DNA of 64,000 bases, from positions 8,618,001 through 8,682,000 of the forward strand of contig OY720099.1 of assembly GCA_963082875.1 (NCBI GenBank), in the 5' to 3' direction. Origin of the DNA: Corella eumyota. Taxonomy: Eukaryota; Chordata; Ascidiacea; Phlebobranchia; Corellidae. Numbering within the stretch: the stretch's first letter is position 1; every line of letters starts with the position of its first letter. This document shows, one piece after another, positions 36,701-46,541 of the stretch. The notes below the pieces were generated by a model that saw only the letters and a list, made by a program, of their open reading frames with translations, was not told where the DNA came from and did no database searches. The translations under genes and the position numbers were made by a program.

Positions 36701-38586
36701 TTTAAATAACTTATGTACAGAAAAAAATAAAAATAATATAAATATAAAATCAGTTCAACCTGACCCTCTTGCTCAAGATAATGAAAATTTAATTCTCAAA
36801 AAAAATAACGCAAAAAAGAACGATGACTTAGCAATAAATAAAAATTGCGAACATTTGGCAACATTTAATAATTTAGAAACCACTAATACTGGACAATATT
36901 TAGAGAATGGTGCACCAAATTTAAAACCAATTATTAAAATAACTCCATCTCCAAATGACATTTCAAATTCGAAACCTGAATTACTTGACATACCAAATCA
37001 AATATCCTTACCTGCCACTCCAGTTCATTCTAACAAACTAAAAACAGATTTAAGTAAAACAGATCCTCGGAAAATGTCATCAGATAGTAAACTACTAACA
37101 CCAAAGTCAACAAAAATTAACAAGGACGAAACTGTTATACCGCCTGGGTTTGCACAGTTGATGGCAAGTTTAACGAAGCGAAAATCTCCACGGAGTCCAC
37201 CAAAGTCTTTGCCAGTCAAGAAAAGTTATCAACATGAGGAAAGAAAGGGTAAAAATATGAACCAAGGACCTGAGAGTGGGGATAGTTTGTTTAAAGATAG
37301 GCTTAGTGCAGGTATGAATTGCTGGTATATTTATTTATAAAAAAAAATTGAAAACTTAAATTTCTAAATTTAAATATATATATTCACATTGGGAAAAGAC
37401 CAACATAAATAACATACCCCGTTTCTAGTAAACATCATCAGTTTTGGATATTGTTACTTGAAATTGCACTATATCATCTTAGCAAAGGAGATCGAAAACA
37501 GGACCTCATACAGTAAAGCCAAGTTTTCTAACCATTACACCATGCTGCTGGTTTACAGTCCAAACATAGATTGTCATTGGTTCTTAGAACATCATCTCAA
37601 AATAAATGCAATTTATTATCATCTCAAAATAAATTGCATTTATTTATTCTTAATATGGGAAGGTCAACTTCACGACCTAAACATAGAGTAACATTAGTTA
37701 CATCAATCCAGTCTTGAGTTGCCTTTGGCAGTTTGGGATGTTATAGAATATGATTAACCCCTAATTATAAGCTGCTAATTAAGTGTTGGCTCAGCAGGAC
37801 ATACTATTTATAGTGCCTTACTCAAGGGCACTACAGCATGAGAGCAGTAGGGATTGAACCAACAACCTCATGTGGTGTAGCAACCACTACACCATGCTGC
37901 TGGTTAGATTATAGGTGCCACCTAAATAAAAGCTGCTGATTAAGTGTTGGCTTGCGCTACAGCTTAAGAGCAGTGGCGATTAAACCCAGGATATCAAGTA
38001 GTGAGACATAAATTAAGTTGATGCTTTAAAATTTTGTGCCGGTTTTAGATCATGGAATAGGATATTCGAATAGAAATACTTCTCTAGAATCTAACACAAG
38101 TTACTTATCATCAAATAGTTCCAATTCTTGCGACAACTGCTATAATGTGTTGTCAGACTGTCAGAAAGTTAGTCAGGACCTTCTGGCTGTTTTCAGTCAG
38201 GCAGAAGCAGTGTACCACAAACAAAAGGTAATTGCCAAAACACTGTAATGATCAAAGGTTTTTGTTTATATATAAATATCAAGTATTTTTAAAATTAATT
38301 TTTTTTGCAAATATTTCAGGCTATGCTTGACATGGATTCAGATTTAAACGACAACAACAATTCTTTTAACAAGCTTGTTACCACATTTCGTACAGTACAT
38401 GCCCGTATACGTGACATGGACATAATCGAGACGTCCGATTCGACCCTGTCATCTCGTCCCTCGCTTGATAATTTAAAAGACGATTCGCCAGTTATGTTTT
38501 TGCTTCGGGAATACTCCGAGCGATTTTTCGATTTAATTGAAAATGAAGTAAAACCGAAAATTCCATCACTCGAAAAGGATATTTAA
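21775..38586 (+). CDS. MAPKBP1/WDR62: MAPKBP1/WDR62-type WD40 scaffold protein (copy 1)
   Basis: Nineteen exons: 21775-21870, 22862-23080, 23540-23710, 23920-24057, 24297-24470, 24680-24810, 26240-26405, 26901-27002, 27456-27604, 28004-28232, 28391-28530, 32600-32787, 33687-33857, 34020-34178, 34625-34785, 35205-35307, 35509-37311, 38049-38227, 38320-38586. The phase closes exactly; 1581 aa (human paralogs about 1515). Residues 33-690 are the WD40 array with family landmarks such as [40 protein letters not shown] and [11 protein letters not shown]. The family scaffolds JNK signalling and acts at spindle poles and centrioles. Exon 17 alone encodes about 600 residues of Asn/Ser/Glu-rich disordered sequence ending in a basic SPRSPPK stretch. 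Exons 18-19 form a helical C-terminus like the family dimerisation region. Exon 14 has a NAGNAG acceptor (TAGCAG). One ancestral gene probably precedes both vertebrate paralogs, so I do not choose between the names. Confidence 0.93.
24900..25080 (+). repeat. SINE relic in intron 6
   Basis: tRNA-like head TTTAGTTGTTAGAACACTTGG and GATCCTGGGTTCAA, then GGCACCCTTGAATAAGACC and GAGTCAAGGTTGCTAATGTTAC. The counterpart is at about 49645-49825. Confidence 0.65.
25081..26239. other. Rest of intron 6
   Basis: AT-rich intron sequence. Apart from a GTTTGTGGTGCA-family repeat (26015-26120) I see nothing in it. Confidence 0.5.
26490..26735 (-). repeat. SINE relic in intron 7
   Basis: Plus-strand order GGCCTAAACTTAGAGTAACAT, CCCAGTCTTGATTTATCTTTGGCAG, GGCTTAGCAGAAG, AGCATGAAAGCAGTAGGAATC. 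This is the reverse of a composite SINE with tRNA-like head, also present at 37455-38020. The counterpart is at about 51235-51485. Confidence 0.65.
27612..27860 (+). repeat. SINE relic in intron 9
   Basis: TGGTGTATTGGTTAAAACACTTG (A-box side) and ATAAGGTCAGTTTGATC (B-box side), then a tail with CAACCTTGACTCATG, AACTGCCAAAATT and AACCAGGACTGG. The counterpart is at about 53142-53390. Confidence 0.65.
28531..29892. other. Left part of intron 11, no exon seen
   Basis: AT-rich host-gene intron leading to the 3' end of the nested lectin gene. Near 29467 a short ATT run differs in length between the copies; to the right of it the copies agree wherever I compared them. Confidence 0.5.
29893..32080 (-). 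CDS. Nested C-type lectin transmembrane receptor (copy 1)
   Basis: Five exons, antisense within intron 11 of the WD40 gene: 32080-31864, 31785-31567, 30681-30602, 30512-30386 and 30140-29893, in phase, 296 aa. Residues 1-18 are a signal peptide ([18 protein letters not shown]). Residues 19-143 are a C-type lectin domain with C50, C117, C132 and C140 in the canonical places, an EPN triplet (109-111, mannose-type calcium-site motif) and WNNDRC (127-132, close to the WND motif). A Pro/Thr-rich stalk follows, then one membrane helix (about 180-203). The 93-residue tail is Asn/Glu-rich with three Y-E-N motifs, two as YENN and one at the very C-terminus, and a YEKI. pY-x-N is the Grb2 SH2 preference. 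This looks like a type I cell-surface recognition receptor able to signal. Its ligand is unknown. A hAT element sits in its second intron. Confidence 0.88.
30222..30345 (+). repeat. Short tRNA-like SINE fragment in the lectin gene
   Basis: GAAGTGGTTATTTTTTATAGG, then TAAGGTCCTTGGTTTGACCCC, then CTCTTAAGTAAGACAAG. It lies in the last lectin intron and recurs at 55791-55914. Confidence 0.6.
30838..31378. mobile_element. 541-bp non-autonomous hAT element (copy 1)
   Basis: Perfect 11-bp terminal inverted repeats TAGGGATGGGC/GCCCATCCCTA are flanked by an exact 8-bp target duplication TATACCAG (30830-30837 and 31379-31386), the hAT hallmark. There is no transposase frame. Both ends carry dense ACTCGG/CCGAGT motifs in both orientations, which can fold and may be transposase-binding sites. 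It lies in the lectin gene's second intron, which is also intron 11 of the WD40 gene, and interrupts an older dispersed repeat. Confidence 0.88.
34195..34560 (+). repeat. SINE tail relic in intron 14
   Basis: The segment carries TTCTGCTAAGCCTGAAACCAA twice in related form (34270 and 34410 areas), each with AATTAATTATCAGTTAAC-like sequence. This is the forward strand of the composite SINE found reversed at 26490-26735. The counterpart is at 59764-60129. Confidence 0.55.
37440..38020 (-). repeat. Cluster of SINE copies in intron 17
   Basis: Two tRNA-like heads on the minus strand (CAGCAGCATGGTGTAATGGTTAG near 37550 and CAGCAGCATGGTGTAGTGGTT near 37900) and at least one further tail fragment (37915-38010). 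The body includes TTGCCTTTGGCAG and the motif GCCTTACTCAAGGGCACTAC, a stem-forming piece common in animal SINEs. The counterpart is at 63009-63589. Confidence 0.7.
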
Positions 38587-41088
38587 CCATGGTTTTCAAA
38601 ATTTTATTTTTGTTTTCAATTTTTTTTTGTGATGCAGCTATCCACATATTTCTTTTTTTCAAAATTTTCCTGTTACATGTTTGGGTAATTTAATTGCATG
38701 GTCAAGCGGTTATGCAAATCATGCTTTGAAATTAACTAAAGGTATTTTTAGGGTTTTGGTAAATCAGAATCTGCTCATATTCATCAAAAACTATTTAAAC
38801 TCAGAAGATTCCCTGAAAAACTAATTTCTAAAAACGACATTTTCCAAAGGAAATATGTTATTGTTGGTAAAATGGTGTTTTTAGGCTTATGGTTTTAAGT
38901 AAAATGTATATTTGATCAAATGGTTATTGGTATTACAATAGTAATCCATTATTTTAGCCAAAAAAATTTGAAATGTACAAAAAATTTTTATGTTACATCT
39001 AGGTGCAGTTATAGGTATTGGTCAAATTAACTATGCTAGTGTTGGTAGAACGTAAGATGCTGTCTTCAAACTAAATTATGCGAATTTATTGCTTTAAATG
39101 TAATGTGCTACTGTTTTTCTTTTTATGTTTTCCAAAAAATTCTTCTCGGTTCTTTTCTCATTTTTTTATTTATGCAAATTTGCACAATTTTTTTGTTACA
39201 TTCAAAGGTACTATTTATTAAAGCTGTTTTTGTTGTTTATTTATTAATTGCTTATGTTATAGATTTTGTATTATTATTAAATTTTCCTTATATTGGCCAA
39301 AAATTATAAAATCAATCCACATTATAATCAAAACTTAATTTATTTTAAACAATTTAACCCTAAATTACAAAAATTTTTTTGGGATTATTACTTTTAAATT
39401 GTCCAAAATATTTATGTGTTTGTTAATTATACCTCAGGCCATTATTTTTGTTGTATTCGATATTGCCTTGGTATTTTTAGTGCCTTCCAATTGCATGACT
39501 TAAAAAAATCGAGCCATATGTAATGTATTACACTTGATTAGAATTATATACAGTGGTATTTTTTAGTTTTTTGAAATTTTTTTTTTAAAGCCTACATTTA
39601 ATTTGAGCTTACCGTTATCATCTTACAAATTAATTTACTGGTAATTTACAATATCATCATTTTTAAACGCTGTGAGCTTTTTAAAAATTATATTAATAAC
39701 CACTACAAACGTCATCATTTTATAATTTTTAGGTAAATATCATAATTTTGTTGAGTTTATAATAACATATTTTGTATTATTGTTGCATTTATTGGTCATA
39801 AGGTTATTTATTGTCTTTAATTTTTAAGCCACTGTATTAGCTTAGTAAAAAACTGTTCTTTAAAAAATAACGCATGACAATCTATGACATTTCAGTATTC
39901 TGTCAAAATAAATACATTTCCAGTTACCTTTGTAACATTAATATTTATTAGTTAACTTAGAGGGTTCGGTTTTCCATGAAAAAATACGTTTTAAATAAGT
40001 TATAAGGTTTTTAAACTATTTTTTTAATTATTTTTTTTTAATTTTTTAAAAAAATTTTTAAAGCATCGTATAATAGTTTAGCTAAATTGGATCCTGGGCC
40101 TTTTTAATTTTAGCCCTACTATTTTTAGTCCCTCTTATTTATCGGGATTCCTTGCTCCTTATTTTGCATTCATGGCTACACTTTTTTTTCCAAAATCCTC
40201 CATGGCGATAACTCTAATTGCTTTAATGCAAAACAAAATAAAAAATTGTACGAAATTTTAATCGCATTTTTTAGTAACTTTATTTAAAAAGTATTAATTT
40301 GTTTAAAAGAGCTGTTAGTAATATTAGGAAAGATACAAACTATAAAAACATAAATGTCCCTAAAGCCACGATCTTGTTTAAACCCAACTAAATTACGTGA
40401 TAAAAATAATATTCGTAAAAAGTCGTGTGGATTTGATCTCCATTGCTTTTATGTTTGTTGTAAGTCATTTTAAACGGTACTATTCTTTAAGTATAAGCTT
40501 TAAATCTGTCTTTTTTACACCGCATAAATATTTACAAAATTGATTGTTTTTAAAGTCTTTTTAGTAATGACAAAAATGATATTAGATTTTGTATAACTGT
40601 ATGTGTTGATAATTAAATAGAACTATTTATTTACTCATTCGCAACACCAAACATAACTCATACTTTTAATTTACTTTTTTACCAAGGGCGTTTCTTTTAA
40701 ATTGACGTAACCACTTTTAAAATCTCAAATCAAAATTAGTTGAACAATAGCTTAAACAATCGAGCTCCTGTGACAAAACAATAGTTATAGTGCGTATTGA
40801 AATCGTAGACGTTGACAGATGCCGTCGCGTTATTCTACTGTTATTATCTCGTTTCAGATTACCAGGCTAATCAAATTAAGGTGTGAGTAAATATACAGTT
40901 ATTTGTGATATGTTGTTTGTTAAGAAGCTAGTAGAAAACACTTCGACAAGGGAGAAGGTAGATTAAAGTGTCATAGAGGCTATTTGTTAGGGCTACTAAT
41001 AAAAATATTTGAGTTAAAAAACTTCTAGTGTTTTAGAAGATATTAAATAATAGACAACTTTATATAAATTATAACTAAATTTTAAAAA
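38587..41088. other. 3'UTR and intergenic region before the TTC9-like gene
   Basis: AT-rich, no exon recognised. AATAAA near 39907 is one possible polyadenylation signal for the WD40 gene. TCTCGTTTCAG near 40857 is a 3' splice site about 230 bases before the TTC9-like start codon. Confidence 0.45.
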
Positions 41089-42106
41089 ATGGAAGCCAAA
41101 AGCTTTCCAAGACGTGTAGAAACTTACGAACAATCAGTCACAAGAATTAACCCGCCCAGCGAGGTCTCGAGTTCGAGTCCCACCCCAAGCACAAGTTCCC
41201 GTATTACCCAGCAGTGGCCGGGACCCGAGAGTCTAGCCTCGATCCGAGAAAGTGAATCAGAAGGGGAAAACAACGTCAAAGTAAAAAAAATGATTTGATT
41301 TTTTAACACTTTTCAACTAATTCTGATAAAATCATGTTTTTGAAAAAAAAATTACTATTTTTAATTTAATAATATTGACTTCTGTCATTTTTTTAGATAG
41401 GTACCTTTGCGCCCATTTTTGAAAAGCCAACAACTGTCAGACGTCGTCGAGACGACTTCGAAGACGAGGAAGATGACCTTTTGGTGACCTCGGGCGATCT
41501 TGACGAAAATGTGAGTGGCAAAGTTGGTTTGTTCGACGTTGTAAAAAGAGAATTCCGATGCAAAACTGCGGTGATTACTAACAGGGCAATATACGAAGAC
41601 CCAAAAGCGGTTGTCAGAAAACCAAAAGTGAATTTTATACAGGTATTTCTTTAAATAAATTGTGTTATTTTATGTTTTCTGTTTTGGTTGGTTATTAGAG
41701 TCGTGCTGTTATTTTTTTTCTTGGTTAATTTTGTGCTACAATTATGTATTGGTATAACCGGTATTTTTATATTATCGTTTAGGATATGAAAGCCAAGGTT
41801 AGTATAGCAATGGAAAAAACAAAGGAATGGAGGAATTACAAGCCAAAGACTACAGATTAGCAACCAAATACTTTCACCAAGCCTTGTTGTATATAAAAGG
41901 TAACAAAAAAGGGCGAACTGAAGTTTAAAAATATAAACTAACACAATTTTGATAATTTTTTTTAGGTTTAGACCCGGACGAGGGAGTAACTTGGAATCCT
42001 GAATTTGAATCTATGGACAATGACAAAATGCCGTTAAGGGTTATGCCAAATGAGTTAAAAGAGATCAAAGAAGCGGTGGAGATTGACTGTTACCTTAACT
42101 TAGCAG
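41089..42106 (+). CDS. TTC9: TTC9-type tetratricopeptide protein, 3' part missing
   Basis: Four exons: 41089-41280, 41397-41642, 41783-41899 and 41966-42106. Exons 1-2 give an acidic, Ser-rich, variable leader (about 146 aa). Exons 3-4 encode the start of the TPR domain: KGMEELQAKDYRLATKYFHQ, ALLYIKGLDP, then ELKEIKEAVEIDCYLNLA, which matches the first TPR and the EAIEIDCYNSLA region of TTC9 proteins. Exon 3 is 117 bases where the phase needs 118: the frame changes at the A6 run 41814-41819, so one A is missing, by sequencing error or real mutation. The remaining TPRs are not found; sequence related to the EIF3A end begins at 43060. The gene is therefore cut by the duplication junction, or its next exon lies beyond the window. 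Confidence 0.72.
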
Positions 42107-43059
42107 GTTAATTTACACTTACATCAAAACTAAAAGTAATTTATTGTTAAAAAAATTCGGTTTAATTCTCCGTCTTTTTTACATTTTGACATGGTGGCTT
42201 TTACTTAAGGCTTAATTATGAATAGCAATTATATTGAAAGTATTTGAACAGAGTTATTTTGAAGAGGTCCTTTAGACTAATATAGGATTAACTTGAATAG
42301 ACGAGGATTATTTCTAATCCCTTGTATTGCTTTTGACGATTTTATTCAGGGTTATTAACAATTACACCATTTGAACGGTTAATGTAATTCGTTTTATATT
42401 GAAAACCCACAACGCTATATAAAGTCAAAAGGTTAACCTATTATTTTTAAGTTTGTTGTATTTTATTTTCAATTGTAACAATAGTTGATTCTTTGTTTTG
42501 GATACAGTTTGATATTGATACCTTTGACAGTTTAAATAGGTTCAAAACAGCTGGCAAAAACACAACGAACTCTCCAAAAGCATAACACTTTAAAATAAAC
42601 AAATACAGCTTTATGAAAAAAATAATTTTGAATAACTAATATCGCTTTTTAAAAAATAACAGCGTTAAATAATATCTTGAATCACGTATATTGGTCATCC
42701 GATATTTGTAAAAAAACAAATCATCAATTTTTCAACTTTTGATTTGATCTATTACAAAAGCGCATGGCGTTCTCCCATGTTGACTAAATAGTTTTGATTT
42801 AGTTACGTTTTTCATTACAATACACATCCGTTATAGGATATGTTTATATAATATTATGTGGTTATTCTCATTGAAGGTTTGTTATAGTGGTTGACATGTA
42901 AACATATTATAAAGCGTGCTGAAGATATTGTTTAAAATAAGAATAATCAATTAATGTCTTTCACATTTTATTTTTTGTTTGTAAAATGTTTTTAATATTT
43001 TATTTCAGTGTTTACTATCTTAAAACAGCTTAGTAAATTTTCGTAAAGGCGACTAAATT
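42107..43059. other. Truncated TTC9 intron up to the duplication junction
   Basis: AT-rich intron-like sequence with no exon recognised. It ends where the SINE at 43060 begins. Confidence 0.5.
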
Positions 43060-43144
43060 AGTGTGGCAATTGTGCGGCTCGAACCCGAAACCTTTCGGCT
43101 CGTAGTCAGTCCGCTGCCATGACCGCTTAGCCACACTAGCGGAC
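43060..43144 (-). repeat. Junction SINE at the start of copy 2
   Basis: The same tRNA-derived head as 14991-15071, with a C for A, an extra CAGT and a G for A. The sequence to its left belongs to the TTC9 intron and the sequence to its right to EIF3A intron 21. Confidence 0.8.
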
Positions 43145-43172
43145 AAAAAAACTAATTGTTAATAATTTTCAG

Positions 43173-43278
43173 ACCTCGTACTGAACATGCGCCACCAGGT
43201 GGTGATGAGAAACCACCAAGAGGCCGAGATCCTAAAAAAGATACAAATGCTGACGAGTGGACGACTGTACAGCGTTGA
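43173..43278 (+). pseudogene. EIF3A: Orphan last exon of EIF3A
   Basis: The last coding exon with its 3' splice site, stop and AATAAA (43474) is present, but the other 21 exons are not. It differs from the real exon by one silent base (CGG to CGA). It cannot make eIF3a, though in principle it could be spliced onto an upstream transcript such as the TTC9-like one. Confidence 0.9.
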
Positions 43279-43773
43279 AATGTTTTTGAAGTTAGCAAGG
43301 TGTTGGGTTGATTTGCTACCGATGCTGCTTTTGTTTGATTTTGTGTTTGGAAATTATTTGTTAAATTTTAAACTGCGTTCGTAAAGAAAATGTCTACATA
43401 TACCATGGTGTGTGTTTTTCTCACTCATTGAATATATAAGAATAGTGTATATTATTAACAAGTTACTTGTATAAATAAAGTGGTGCTTGGGCCATAATAT
43501 TGAAAAATGATGTTCTTTCTCTTAGCAGTTTTAGAATGTCTAGGTTCAAAAACGCAGGTCTATAACGCTCTTGCAAAACTTCGTTACAAAATCAAAACAA
43601 TAGACTTTATTTTATAAGAAAACTGTAACACATCTACAGATATATAATATACATTGTATTAAACATTAACACTTCAAATATAGTCCAAAGTGGATTTTTA
43701 TAGGTACACTCTAAGTACAATTTAAAGTTGTGATACGACCATGAATTTAGTTTAAAATATTTCTTAATCCCGT

Positions 43774-44873
43774 CTAAAAAGATTGCACTCCGACTATTTG
43801 TGCCTGTTGTTGAACAGCAACCACTGGCTGTTGGACAGCGAGCACAGGTTGCTGGACAGTCATCACTGGGGCGACTTGCATTATTGGTTGAGCGATGTGC
43901 TGTGTAGTTACTGTCGTCTCTTCCCCGGTCGATCCTGTAGAAAATGGTTATAGGTTAACTTTTATACTTGCCAATGTATGGCATTAAGAAATATTGTAAG
44001 AGTTGTATAGTACTTTTCCATTTTCGATATTTGAGGAAAAGCTAGTTTTTTTTCCCAAAAGCAATGGCTATTTTTTTATTTTAGTCCAGTACTTGGCAAG
44101 ACCCTAAACTTTCTAAAGACAAACGTCATTTTATAGTACTATAGTACTTTTCCATTTTCGATATTTTGAGGAAAAACTAGTTTTTTTTCCCAAAAGCAAT
44201 GGCTATTTTTTTATTTTAGTCCAGTACTTGGCAAGACCCTAAACTTTCTAAAGACAAACGTCATTTTATCGCTAACCTTTAAAAAAAAACACCGTACGGT
44301 CCTTAATTACTGACATAAAAACGCTTCGCAAGAATAAAAATTAAAAACCTGATTGTGTGATGAATGCGTATCCCCACACTATGCTCCAAACCCAGCCGAC
44401 AAAAATGCATGTCAATAAAAGTTGAAGAATTCCCACCCAAAAGTTGATGCAAAATGAACCAAGTCTTCCGGAGGCATCTTGTCCTGGATTGCCACAATCC
44501 AGCTAGTATAGTTCCTTTGTTATAAAAGTAAACATGATGAATATACATACCTGAATTGCCACTCATTTAACATTTTTTTTTAGCAATTTTAATCCCTTCT
44601 CTAAATTTAGTCATTTTGTAGGAATTTGAGTTAAAATATTTGCGTAATAAAGCAGAAAATTTAAATTATTTACTTTGCCGCGTTTTTACATCTTCTCTTT
44701 AGTCCTGCAAGTTACTTACCAATTCCCGGGAAAAAGAAATTTATTATGCATAACAGGACAGCAACAAAACACGGTAAATCGGGAATGGCACTGCGCATTG
44801 CATCACCTTTAGTTTTGGTGACAACTGTTTGTTGCGTAACAATACCAGGCTGCTGAACTTGCTGCACGTACAT
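43774..44873 (-). pseudogene. Broken SPEC3/STUM paralog B (copy 2)
   Basis: Exon 1 (44873-44720) and exon 3 (43934-43774, stop TAG instead of TAA) are open. Exon 2 (about 44519-44354) lacks 14 bases that encode GFSVL and part of its neighbours, which shifts the frame within the conserved domain. If this is a second allele, the haplotype carries a null. If it is a true paralog, it is a young pseudogene. Confidence 0.85.
44008..44269. repeat. 131-bp tandem repeat in the SPEC3-B pseudogene intron
   Basis: Two adjacent copies of a unit from TAGTACTTTTCCATTTTCGA to CAAACGTCATTTTAT, about 98 percent alike. Copy 1 of the large duplication has the unit once (about 15938-16080), itself diverged. Confidence 0.85.
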
Positions 44874-45327
44874 CTTTGAGGCTATTAGTTTTAATTTATA
44901 AAAGATAAAAACTAAAAATCTTAAATAAACGTAAAAAATGAAATTTATAAATTGTTCGCTAAACTGGAAGCCTTTTGCTTTAGAACGTGTAATTGTATAA
45001 AGAAATTACTATGAACAAACGATCTGCAATTGAGATCGCGATTCGTTTAGTATCAGAATGGGTATTGTCGAAAATAGTTTCCAAATAACAGTGATGTGTA
45101 TTATATTCCACTTACAAAGGCGTAAAAGATATATTACAAAACTGTTTGTTCGTTACTAGGTAACCACAACTTTTCTAGTGTTTTGTTTTGTCGTAGTTAC
45201 GGTCTACACCAGTCAATTTAATTATTTTTTTGTTACGGTAGATATTGTTTATTAGGGTTCCATTGTAATAGTAGGGGTTTTTGTTTTTGTTCAAGTCTAT
45301 TTTCAATATGGAAAAATGTTATTTCTA

Positions 45328-46541
45328 ACCGAGTTTTAAGTTGCCTTTGGCAGTTTTGTTTTGACTCGAAAGGAGAACTAAATAGTGATAAAAAAATAGG
45401 CGCATTTATTATTCTAAATAAGTATTTTTGAATAAATAAACGAGTTTGTATTTAAGATTCAAATCTTTAAAAGATACTTTTTTATCGTAATCTAAAAGAA
45501 TGCTGTGAGATAATCTCTTTATAAAGGATTGACTAAAAAAAAATTTTTTACAAGAAATGTTGTGATGTTGTTCAAATATTTTTGTATGTCTATAAAATGG
45601 AATTTTTTTTTGTTTGGCCTAAATTGTGTTTTTATTTTTTCACTGTAGTTAATTTTTTAACTGAAAAAATAACTATTGTTATGATATGGTTGAATGGTTT
45701 TGTGTAAACCTATAAAAACGTCAATGTGGAATGCGGGAAAAGTTAAGTTCTTATAAAATCAACCATTTGAAAATTATTTGTTTTAAACGTTGGGACAGTT
45801 TGCAACTCGTTGCTGTGGCGCAAGTTGTAATGAAATATTTGATAGAATTGTCTCTTGTCCAGCACTGGCAGTCTGGTTTTTGATTAACGTAGAATTCTTT
45901 ACATGTCAGTCTGTCACTCAGTCTGTCAGTATATGCTGTATGCATACTTTCTGACTATTAGATTATGCAGTCTAACTATCAGATATTTAACATAAGGGGT
46001 TAAAGTCAGAAATTCCTGAAAAAGGGATATGACGTCTGTTTTGATAGATATTAAAAAAAAAAAAAATTTTATATTGGAGTATGTATTAACTAAATCTTCT
46101 TTAAATTCTCTGTAAGAACTTCTATAAGGTCTTGGGTTTGATCCCTACTTTTTGCACATTCAACATTGTACAATCAAAGGTTATAAGTTAAAATGGTTTT
46201 GAATAATACTTACTCACGGTTAGCCAAAAATCAATAGTCTATAAATTTTAAATATTATATATACAAAATTTTAAAGGGCAACCAAGAATGGGTCAAGGTT
46301 ACCAATTTTACTTCAATCTTTAAAGTTGTTTCTAAAACAAGAATAAATAACTATAAAAATGTGTATTTGTCAGTTATATTTTGATTAAATAGCAAATTTT
46401 TTTCAATTGCAGAATAGTGACAATAACGACAAAACTTCAATGTTGAGTTCTACATTTTGAAATTTAAATTAAATATTGTTTATAACTAAAAAGGTTGAAA
46501 AATTGTCATGGTTTATAAGTATTTGAAAAGAATTTAGAAAA
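45328..46541. other. Upstream region of copy 2 of the WD40 gene
   Basis: Counterpart of 20546-21774, joined directly to the counterpart of 17150 at TTTCTA|ACCGAG. It holds the 3' splice site before the WD40 gene and a SINE (about 46100-46320). No exon is seen; the 64-codon frame at 45751-45945 has no family resemblance. Confidence 0.5.

Larger units (their letters stand above)
14991..38431. repeat. Large tandem duplication, copy 1 (part matched in window)
   Basis: Everything from the SINE at 14991 has a counterpart starting at 43060. The counterpart lacks 17151-20545. The offset is 28073 at the EIF3A last exon, about 24746 in the first MAPKBP1/WDR62-like exons, 25530 around 27.5-28.6 kb and a constant 25569 from 29.9 kb to the end. 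The left part differs by a few percent with indels; from about 29.5 kb I found no difference. Confidence 0.95.
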
